From positions 2,232,001 through 2,296,000 of the forward strand of contig WSYJ01000060.1 in the NCBI GenBank assembly GCA_020186115.1: a DNA stretch of 64,000 bases, read 5' to 3'. Position 1 is the stretch's first letter. Every line of letters begins with the position of its first letter. Below are positions 57,067 through 64,000 of the stretch, piece by piece. The translations under genes were made by a program, and so were the position numbers. The DNA is from Histomonas meleagridis (taxonomy: Eukaryota > Parabasalia > Tritrichomonadida > Dientamoebidae). The notes under the pieces were generated by a model, which saw only the letters and a program-made list of their open reading frames with translations, made no database searches and was not told the origin of the DNA.

Positions 57067-58896
57067 ATGGAGACTCCTCCTGAGCTCATAGAAGCATTTA
57101 CTCGTCTTGACAATGCATTCTTTGAAGATGTACATGCTCTTGTTCAACGGGTGCGCGAGATTTCTGATCAATATAAGTGCCGATATATTCCTAGATCAAC
57201 AGGTGAATCAAGATCAATGCAACTTTTCTGCTGTAGACAGTATCGAACAATCTATAACTGCAATGCATGCCTTAGGATTCTTTACAACCCCGAAACACAA
57301 TTAGCACAATTCGATTCTTGCGATTTAAACCACACGCATGAAATTTCTGCATCATACAACGGAAAAGAAAGAAATCAACTAAGCGAAACACAAAAAACAA
57401 ATATCAGAGATTCAACATTACAAGGATTATCGGCTTATAACATTCGCATCAAACAAGGATTGGTTTGTTCGAAAGATGTATTATACAATACAAGAAGAGA
57501 GATCTTAAAAAACATTCGAGACCATAAAATGGATGAATTGCTTGATCAAATGAAAAATGGAAATAATTGGTCGAACAAAATAATAATAGATGAAAATAAG
57601 CGTTTTAATGGATGTTATGTATTTCACGAACCTATTATGTCTGAAAAATATGCTAATAATCTGTGCATTATTGACGATACAAGTTGTACAAATTACTATC
57701 ACCTCCCTCTTTTATTAATGATTAGTGAAGATCAAAATGGTCGAAACCAAGTATTATCTTTTGCAATAATATGCTCACGAACAAATAATGAATTTATAAA
57801 TTATTTTGTAGAAATCAAACAAAAAATAAGTGATATCAGGCTCTTTATCTGCGATCGAAACAAAACACAGGTCAAAGCACTGAAATTTGTCTTTCCATTT
57901 TGCAAAATTATATTTTGCAGTGTTCACATTTCTCGTAATCTTCGACAGAAGGCAGGGCAAGAAATGTGTGATTTATTTCATAAGCTACAAATCCAAGAAA
58001 TTTCTGAAGAAGAATTTATCAATGCATGTAATAATTATGTAAATGAACATCCAAAAACAAAAGGATCGCGTTTGTTACAAAACTTATTAGCGGATCAGGA
58101 TAAGTGGCTACCAAGTATAATTTCAAAATATATACATTGCGATAATACAACATCAAATCGAGTTGAAGGTTTTTTTGGAAGTCTCAAGAATTTACTAGAA
58201 CATAAAATTGTAACATTAGGAAATCTTGTATATGCAATTTATTTAATAGGTGAAAGACTTAGAATATTATCTAAAAGTGATAAACCAACAATTATCCCAC
58301 AAGAATTAATGAGCAAAGAAGATTCGAAAAAACTCGGTACATTTGCTTCAGCAATGATATTCTCTGAATATATGGACCTCAAACTAAATGGTGTATTGTC
58401 TATTCCATACTCTGAGACCTGCTGCAAAAATCATACATTATACAATTTCCCTTGTAAACACCTTATTCTAATGAGAATTAAAGAAGATAAGAACCCACTC
58501 TTAACAATCAATGACATACCTTGTAGATGGATAATCACTAACGAAAATAAAACAGATAATCCCAATACCATTGAAAGATATTTACGGCCAAAAAACAAAG
58601 AAAACAATTGGAGTTACAGTAATTGCATTGATAAATTTGAACGTTTTTTCTCCCTCGCGAATCGATCTTCTGAAATTAGAAATATTCTAGACAAAGCCTT
58701 AAATGATTTATGCTCGCTTGAACATGAAACAGGAGAAGATGGAGATATTCTTCCACCAGAACACATACAGATTTCTGGAGCGCCTTCAAGATATCCAAGA
58801 AACAATGTGGATAAAGCAGGCGCTCCAAAAGTGAAGAAGAAATATCGTTGCAGTATATGTGGAGGTGATACTCATACTGCACCTAGATGTCCATAA
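57067..58896 (+). CDS. MULE transposase (DDE type)
   Basis: A 609-residue transposase. The candidate catalytic triad is complete: D203 (CIIDDTS), D263 (LFICDRNKTQ) and E367 (TTSNRVEGFFGSLKNL), with the family CxxH block CSVHISRNLR between the second D and E. An N-terminal zinc-binding DNA-recognition region (about 50-115, Cys-rich with H at the end) precedes it. A SWIM zinc motif (CCKNHTLYNFPCKH, about 452-465) and a terminal CX2CX4HX4C knuckle (CSICGGDTHTAPRC) follow. The open frame extends upstream to TTG; the first in-frame ATG gives METPPELIEAF. An earlier ATG at 57044 is out of frame, and if the leader starts at 57026 it would be met first, which could limit translation. The stop lies in TAAA. 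No frame damage is seen, so it may be active. Confidence 0.95.
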   Translation: METPPELIEAFTRLDNAFFEDVHALVQRVREISDQYKCRYIPRSTGESRSMQLFCCRQYRTIYNCNACLRILYNPETQLAQFDSCDLNHTHEISASYNGKERNQLSETQKTNIRDSTLQGLSAYNIRIKQGLVCSKDVLYNTRREILKNIRDHKMDELLDQMKNGNNWSNKIIIDENKRFNGCYVFHEPIMSEKYANNLCIIDDTSCTNYYHLPLLLMISEDQNGRNQVLSFAIICSRTNNEFINYFVEIKQKISDIRLFICDRNKTQVKALKFVFPFCKIIFCSVHISRNLRQKAGQEMCDLFHKLQIQEISEEEFINACNNYVNEHPKTKGSRLLQNLLADQDKWLPSIISKYIHCDNTTSNRVEGFFGSLKNLLEHKIVTLGNLVYAIYLIGERLRILSKSDKPTIIPQELMSKEDSKKLGTFASAMIFSEYMDLKLNGVLSIPYSETCCKNHTLYNFPCKHLILMRIKEDKNPLLTINDIPCRWIITNENKTDNPNTIERYLRPKNKENNWSYSNCIDKFERFFSLANRSSEIRNILDKALNDLCSLEHETGEDGDILPPEHIQISGAPSRYPRNNVDKAGAPKVKKKYRCSICGGDTHTAPRCP

Positions 58897-59145
58897 AATG
58901 TTTTAGCTACTTAATGAAAACTTAATATATTAAACTCATAATATCAGAAATGTGAATATACAGTTTAACAGTTCATGAGAAAAAAACATCATAAATCATG
59001 TGAGGATAAGCATATTCGAGAATCCTTTGTAAACAGTTGGAATTCCAAATTCTCCTTTTTAAAAAGTCGCCGTTGCGTTCACAAATGAATGTTTCACCAT
59101 GTTTTCATTTAAAAATGCTACAAGATGACTTGCTTTAATGCCAAA

Positions 59146-59260
59146 ATAAATCACACAAAAAGTGGCGTGTTATTTTTCCTTTTCTCATGGATGTACCCAA
59201 AAGTGGGAATAAAGCATTCAAATTTCCTCAGAAAAGTCGCGTGTTATTAAGCGATTGCCC
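59146..59260 (-). repeat. Right terminal inverted repeat of the MULE
   Basis: Reverse complement of the left repeat with about 97% identity. The outermost ten bases read GCGATTGCCC on the plus strand. The internal double motif is kept. Confidence 0.92.
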
Positions 59261-59269
59261 CAATAATTT
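59261..59269 (+). repeat. Right target-site duplication of the Mutator-like element
   Basis: CAATAATTT, identical to 56918-56926. Confidence 0.92.
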
Positions 59270-59416
59270 TTAGCAAGGATTCTATTCTCTTTTATGAATA
59301 TCACTAAAACTAAAAATTTAATATATTCTCTGCAGCAATGAAAAAGCCAATGGCTATTATTCAATAACAAAAGTGAATAAAAATTTGTTTAACAAACAAT
59401 TTATTGAAATATAATA

Positions 59417-60121
59417 TTATATTCGAATGAAAGGATTCCGAAATGGAGATATGTTTGGGATCCTTTGTCTGTTTTCGCTTCTGTCTGGAAATGCTTTTCT
59501 TGGTTTTGAAAAATAATTAGATTTGATTGGCACTTGCTCATTCCTAAAGTTTCGCGGAAGGGGCTCTCTATTTGGCGGCATTGGTCTTTCCTGGTATTGT
59601 GGAACCATATTGACATCAAGATTAAATGAATTTGTTCTTAATTGTTGTTTCGAATCACGTGGCTTAAAAATGAAATTTTGATACATCTTAGCAAATTCAG
59701 TAGCATCAATTTGCTCTTTGTATGAAAAACCATTGTTGAAACAAATTGGGAAATTATGAAAATTGATTGGTTCGAAACTATTATCATCTTGTAAGGAAGG
59801 ACTCGCGTTCTCAGTAAATGAAACGTTCTGTATTTTAAATGAACTTTTTGGTGTTTCAGCTTGAAATTCATTTTCAATTATGATTTCTTCCTCATGCTTG
59901 GCTAATTTTGTTGCAAAGTAGCTACCAAACACAGAGTAAAACGTTGGGTATCTTATAGAAATTTCATCATAATTTTTCTTGATTTGTTTTTCTTGTTTAT
60001 TTTTAAATTTAGAATGATAAGGAACATACTTCATCTGTTGCTGGATTTCATCTGTTTTTTGTTTTTGTTGAGGATCTTTTACACGAATTTTGAGTCGGTT
60101 TGAGTGGCTAGCTTCATGCAT
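59417..60121 (-). CDS. Uncharacterised, probably disordered protein
   Basis: A 234-residue protein from ATG 60121 (MHEASHSNRLKIRVKDPQQK). The N-terminal 55 residues are Lys/Gln-rich and helical. One compact stretch (about 55-75, ISIRYPTFYSVFGSYFATKLAKHEEE) may fold. The C-terminal 100 residues are Asn/Pro/Arg-rich (RPMPPNREPLPRNFRNE, FRNPFIRI), which suggests a disordered or RNA-binding tail. No family is recognised. The longer open frame starts at TTG. Its 3' end lies 148 bp from the MULE target duplication, so the insertion left the gene intact. Confidence 0.65.
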   Translation of the reverse strand: MHEASHSNRLKIRVKDPQQKQKTDEIQQQMKYVPYHSKFKNKQEKQIKKNYDEISIRYPTFYSVFGSYFATKLAKHEEEIIIENEFQAETPKSSFKIQNVSFTENASPSLQDDNSFEPINFHNFPICFNNGFSYKEQIDATEFAKMYQNFIFKPRDSKQQLRTNSFNLDVNMVPQYQERPMPPNREPLPRNFRNEQVPIKSNYFSKPRKAFPDRSENRQRIPNISPFRNPFIRI

Positions 60122-60248
60122 CCACAATTTCGAATTAAGGGCAGCCCAAAAAATGAAGTAAAGTATTCAATACACATAAAAAACCGTCTGAAAGTTTTGA
60201 TTTCGAATTTTACAAATAAATAAAAAAATAGTATCAAATTTGTGCGTT

Positions 60249-60923
60249 TTAGTTTCTTTTAACTAGTATATGCCTCAAAAGGATAGTTCCGTTGATGTGA
60301 AACTTAATAAAGACAAGAATGAAAAGTGCATGTCCAGCTAATGAAATCAGTGAAAAGAAAGAACTTGGAGGGCGGAAGAACATAATGTAACCAATGATGA
60401 AGTAGAAAAGGTAAATTGCAAATATTACTCCATCCAATATCCAATGACCAAGTGAATGTTTGAATTTAAGAAGGTTAAACAAGTAATCGGTAACACCAAG
60501 GTATATCATAAGTGTTGTGAAGAAAACAAAGTGGAATGAAAAATGAATCCATAATCCATCAGCAATTGAAAATAGGCTCATCAATAATAAAGAAACGACA
60601 GATGTAGCACCTGCGCCTACACAAACATATACAAACATTTTTGTCGTTATCGATTGAAGACCTACACGATGACTTGAATTTAGATATCTGAAATTTTTAT
60701 AAATTCCAATACCCATAAAAATGCATGCAATTACGACAGAAATTCCATATATGATATTTTGAGGTGTATAAACAATAATCGATGAAGGAAGAGGTGGATA
60801 ATATTCAAAATTATATTGCCGGTTATAATAACCTATAAAAATACATAAAAGTAACGCCAATGGTACTATCAATGGAACCGTAAAATAACATTGTGGTGCT
60901 TTGAAGTATTTTTTGATGTTCAT
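60249..60923 (-). CDS. Six-transmembrane protein, possibly FRAG1/DRAM/Sfk1-like
   Basis: A 224-residue integral membrane protein with about six hydrophobic helices (LIVPLALLLCIFIGYY, IIYGISVVIACIFMGIGIY, MFVYVCVGAGATSVVSLLLMSL, FHFVFFTTLMIYLGVTDYL, ILDGVIFAIYLFYFIIGYIMFF, FSLISLAGHALFILVFI). A short extracytosolic loop after the first helix contains PPLPSSIIVYTPQN, and the fourth helix opens with HFSFHFVFF. Size, helix number and the early P..S...P.N loop resemble the FRAG1/DRAM/Sfk1 family, but the match is weak and that assignment is tentative. The open frame starts at GTG one codon before the chosen ATG. It is divergent from the DUF3447 gene, 75 bp between starts. Confidence 0.75.
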   Translation of the reverse strand: MNIKKYFKAPQCYFTVPLIVPLALLLCIFIGYYNRQYNFEYYPPLPSSIIVYTPQNIIYGISVVIACIFMGIGIYKNFRYLNSSHRVGLQSITTKMFVYVCVGAGATSVVSLLLMSLFSIADGLWIHFSFHFVFFTTLMIYLGVTDYLFNLLKFKHSLGHWILDGVIFAIYLFYFIIGYIMFFRPPSSFFSLISLAGHALFILVFIKFHINGTILLRHILVKRN

Positions 60924-60998
60924 CACTTTAATAACTTTTTAAATAGTTTACATAAACTTGATATTTGAATAGTTTACGAAAAATAACCAATCTTCTAA

Positions 60999-62096
60999 AT
61001 GAACAACATTTTTAAAATTTGGTTTAAACCTGATCAATTAATTCATTATTCCTCAACTGCTCTTATGCATTATTTTATATCTTTTGAAAAAATTATTTTT
61101 AACTTGAGTGAAGATAATATTTTAGAATCAACCCGTGCTACTATAGATCAAATAAATAATGATTATGTTTCGTCTTGCTCAAGCTTAATTCTTAGTAGAT
61201 TGATATATTCATCAATTCTTTCACAAATGAAAGATATTAATTTATATATTAATTTCATGAAACAAATTGAAATAAAAGAACAAGAAATCACCAAAAGTAA
61301 TTATGAATTGATTAATAAATTCAGAGATTTTCTTCTTGATATAAACTCACAAGAATCATATTTTATTCTAGAAAAAATGATTGGAATGAATTTAGTTTCA
61401 TTAAATTTAGTTGAAAATAAAAGGACTTATTATTTTGCACATCATTTTCCTAATAAATTGCCAAATGACATAAATAAGCAATATTACATGTGGAATTATC
61501 ACAAAGAAGTTTATGAAAAACTATCAAATAATGATTTTGAACATCATAAAAAATCAGTTGAAGAAGGACATAATCCGAACAAAATATTAAAAGTAATTCG
61601 AAATGATGAAATAGAAAAGCTTCAAGAAATATCATCGCAAAATGATTTTGATTTTAATCAATATGTTGAACCATCACTTTATGAAAGATGTGATTTTATT
61701 AATCAAAAAAATGTTACATTAATTGATTATGCAGCATTTTTTGGATCAGTTAAATGTTTCAAATATTTACTTATGAATGATGCAGATGTAAGTAATACAG
61801 GTAAATATGCTGTTGCAGGTGGAAATGAAGAAATTATTCATTTATGTGAACAAAATCATTCATCATTTGAAGATGCATATGAAGCAGCAATTGAATATCA
61901 TCGAAATGATATCTTTCATTATATTTATGAAAATAAAATTAGTGAAACCAAAAATTTAGGAGAAAGAATTATTAAGTTATTTTTAACTGGTAAATTCATT
62001 AATTATGAAATACTTAACTTTTTACTTAAACAAGAAGTAATTGATATTAATGCTAGATATATTTGTTTATATATAAGATTTTTTTTAAGATTTTGA
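60999..62096 (+). CDS. DUF3447/ankyrin-repeat protein (first, contiguous part)
   Basis: A 365-codon frame from a true ATG (MNNIFKIWFKPDQLIHYSS). The N-terminal 180 residues are a helical domain of the trichomonad type. DUF3447 follows (about 190-260: NKILKVIRNDEIEKLQEISSQ, PSLYERCDFINQKNVTLIDYAAFFGSVKCFKYLLMN), then ankyrin-like helices (about 265-345, ending LLKQEVIDINAR). The frame then runs into a short hydrophobic AT-rich tail and TGA, exactly where a linker of the 170-bp array begins, so the true protein may continue if linkers are removed. Ankyrin proteins of this class are highly expanded in trichomonads, with unknown partners. Confidence 0.8.
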   Translation: MNNIFKIWFKPDQLIHYSSTALMHYFISFEKIIFNLSEDNILESTRATIDQINNDYVSSCSSLILSRLIYSSILSQMKDINLYINFMKQIEIKEQEITKSNYELINKFRDFLLDINSQESYFILEKMIGMNLVSLNLVENKRTYYFAHHFPNKLPNDINKQYYMWNYHKEVYEKLSNNDFEHHKKSVEEGHNPNKILKVIRNDEIEKLQEISSQNDFDFNQYVEPSLYERCDFINQKNVTLIDYAAFFGSVKCFKYLLMNDADVSNTGKYAVAGGNEEIIHLCEQNHSSFEDAYEAAIEYHRNDIFHYIYENKISETKNLGERIIKLFLTGKFINYEILNFLLKQEVIDINARYICLYIRFFLRF

Positions 62097-62140
62097 TATA
62101 TTAAGATAATATTTGAAATTCATTTAAATTAATTCAAAAA

Positions 62141-64000
62141 CTACTTTTCTTTGTAGTTTCAAATGGTCATCTGGAATTAACTAAATTACTTCTTGAACAA
62201 AAAGGATTTGATATAAATGAAAGAGATATTCATTTATTTTATTTATAATTCATTACAATAATTTTCAATTTTAAAATAACATTTGGAAATTATTAAAAGT
62301 ATTTAATACTATATTTATCCTAGCATCTGGAAATGGTTATACAGAAATAGTCAAATTACTTCTTGAACAAGAAGGAATTAATATTTATATATACAATATT
62401 ATTTTACTTTGTTTTTTATTTATTACAATAATTTGAAATTTCAAAATAATATTTAGAAATTATTTAAATTATTTAAAACAGCACTTATATGTGCAGCTGA
62501 AAATGGTTCCATAGAAATAGTCAAATTACTTCTTGAACAAAAAGGATTTAATATTAATTCCAAAGATTCTTATTTGTTTTATTTAATATTTATTTTAATA
62601 ATTTGGAAATTCAAAATATTATTTGGAAATTGTTTAAATTATTTTATACAGCACTTATGTATGCATCCGCAAATGGTCATACAGATATAGTTAAATTACT
62701 TCTTGAAGAAAAAGGATTTGATATTAATTCTCAAGACATATATTTATTTTAAATAAAACTCATATTTTTAATTTCATGTTTCAAAATGTTATTTGGAAAT
62801 TATTTAAATTATTTAAAACAGCACTTATTATAGCAGCTAAACATAATCATAGAGAAATCATTAGATTACTTCTTGAACAAAAAGGAATTGATATCAACGC
62901 TAAAGATGTTTATTTATGTTATTTAATATTTATTTTTTGAATTGTATATGCCAAAATAATCTTTGGAATTTGTCTAAATTATTTAGAACAGTCTTTATGG
63001 AAGCAGCTAAATGTTGTATCATAGAAACATTTAAATTACTTCTTGAACAAAAAGGAATTGATGTAAATGCAAAAGATATTTATTTGTTATCTTCAAAGTT
63101 CAATTTTATAATTTGATATCCCAAAATAATATTTGGAAATTATTTAAATTATTTAATAATGCACTTATATTGGCATCTGCTGATGGGAACTTAGAAGTAG
63201 TTAAATTACTTCTCGAACATGAAAAATTTAATACAAAAACTGAAAATTTTTGTTTATTTTATTTAATGCTTATTTTAATATTTTGAAATTTCAAAATATT
63301 ATTTATAATTCATTTAAATTATTTAATAAAGCATTTATTTCGGCATGCGGTTTTGGGTGTATAGAAGTAGTTAAATTAATTCTTAAACAAGAAGGAATTA
63401 ATATTAATGCTAAAGATATAAATATTCTTTATTTGATATTTCAAAATATAATTTGGAAAGTGTTCAAATTATTTAAAACAGCACTAATTAAAGCATCCTC
63501 AAAAGGTTATACAGAAATAGTTAAACTACTTCTTGAACAAAAAGGAATTGATGTCAATGCTAAGGATATTTATTCATTTAATTTAATGTTTAATTTAATC
63601 ATTTTATATTCCAAAATTATATTTGGGAAATATTTAATGTATTTCGAACAGCACTAATGTTAGCATCTTGGGATAATCATGGAAAAATAGTTGAGTTATT
63701 ACTTAAACAAGAAGGAATTGATATAAACGGTAAAGATATTTATTTGTTATATTTAATATATATTTTAATATTTTAAAATATTATAATAATTTTTGGAAAT
63801 TATTTGAAATATTTTTGACAGCGCTTATGTATGCATTTTCGGGATATAATACAAATGTAATTAAATTACTTCTTAAACAAGACGGAATTGATATTAATTC
63901 CAAAAATATTAAATTATTCTATTTTATATTTATTTTAATTATTTAATATTGCAAAATAATGTTCGGAAATTATTTGAATTATTTAGAACAGCACTTATAT
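62141..64000 (+). repeat. 170-bp tandem array of ankyrin modules, open at the window end
   Basis: Using the codon after T in TAL as the anchor, modules start at 62141, 62311, 62481, 62651, 62821, 62991, 63161, 63331, 63481, 63651, 63821 and 63991. Steps are 170 bp throughout except one of 150. Each module encodes about 31-34 ankyrin residues (consensus TALIxAAENGHTEIVKLLLEQ then KGIDINAKDIY) and has no stop or indel. The approximately 68-bp linker (consensus ends ATTTGGAAATTATTTAAATTATTTAAAACA) carries stops in most copies. Since 170 is not a multiple of three, consecutive modules fall in different frames. Only the 150-bp step (63331 to 63481) keeps the frame. The last module is cut by the window edge. 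Confidence 0.92.

Larger units (their letters stand above)
56927..59260 (+). mobile_element. Complete Mutator-like DNA transposon (MULE), 2334 bp
   Basis: It is bounded by long terminal inverted repeats (left 117 bp, right 115 bp) and a perfect 9-bp target duplication. It holds one intact transposase gene (57067-58896) and a 250-bp 3' untranslated part with no other gene. The inverted repeats differ at only two substitutions and two single-base indels, so insertion appears recent. Each repeat carries two internal copies of a motif like TAACACGCSACTTTTT (S = C or G), candidate transposase-binding sites. Mutator-like elements are known in T. vaginalis. Confidence 0.95.

Noticed and set aside
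62141-64000. CRISPR-like array because of the exact spacing
   Set aside because: Units are 170 bp of ankyrin-coding sequence with no short direct repeat/unique spacer pattern, in a eukaryotic context.
62141-64000. Ordinary GT-AG spliceosomal introns in every linker
   Set aside because: Several linkers have no GT at the expected place and three module borders lack AG. The trichomonad 3' consensus is absent. Kept only as an atypical-splicing hypothesis.

Overview
The window is a nuclear chromosome segment from a single-celled eukaryote, most likely a parabasalid of the trichomonad type and probably Tritrichomonas-like. The evidence is strong AT richness (roughly 70% or more by eye), long genes with no visible introns, and very short 5' leaders starting at an initiator of the form T/C-CA-C/T-T-T-T. 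Several stop codons sit inside TAAA, as in Trichomonas vaginalis genes. The families present also fit: BspA-like leucine-rich repeats, DUF3447/ankyrin proteins and a Mutator-like transposon. The species call is an inference. Many ATG choices here differ from the longest open frame, because the long frames often begin at TTG or GTG.

Left part (1-24 kb): a tRNA-Leu; an alpha-solenoid protein of unknown role; a giant BEACH-WD40 trafficking protein; proteasome beta-6; a BAR-like protein; a graveyard of gene fragments (13.7-14.5 kb); a TRIM37-like RING/B-box/MATH ubiquitin ligase divergent from a SCAR/WAVE actin nucleation promoter; and a head-to-head pair of HSP70 genes, one canonical and one with a decayed ATPase site.

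Middle part (24-52.5 kb) is dense housekeeping: a HIRA-like histone chaperone, a PPP-family phosphatase, a tRNA-Gly, D-glutamate cyclase, an NSUN2/Trm4-type RNA m5C methyltransferase, a WD40-like gene cut by a single in-frame TGA, a small membrane-anchored protein, the checkpoint clamp subunit HUS1, the CCR4-NOT scaffold NOT1, a second giant BEACH protein ending in a zinc-binding module, a bacterial-type xylulokinase and a TBC Rab-GAP. Membrane traffic and actin (two BEACH proteins, TBC, BAR, SCAR) are well represented, but nothing shows that these genes are co-regulated.

Right part (52.5-64 kb) is accessory: a broken DUF3447/ankyrin gene, a broken BspA-like surface protein gene, a tRNA-Val, a BAR-like frame without an ATG, a complete 2334-bp Mutator-like element with 115-117 bp terminal inverted repeats and a perfect 9-bp target duplication, two uncharacterised genes, and a DUF3447/ankyrin gene. 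That last gene runs into a strikingly regular array of about 12 ankyrin modules with a 170-bp period, which continues past the window. Every module I could read is open and ankyrin-like. The linkers between them carry stops, and a 170-bp period shifts the frame at each step. This array is the most interesting feature of the window.
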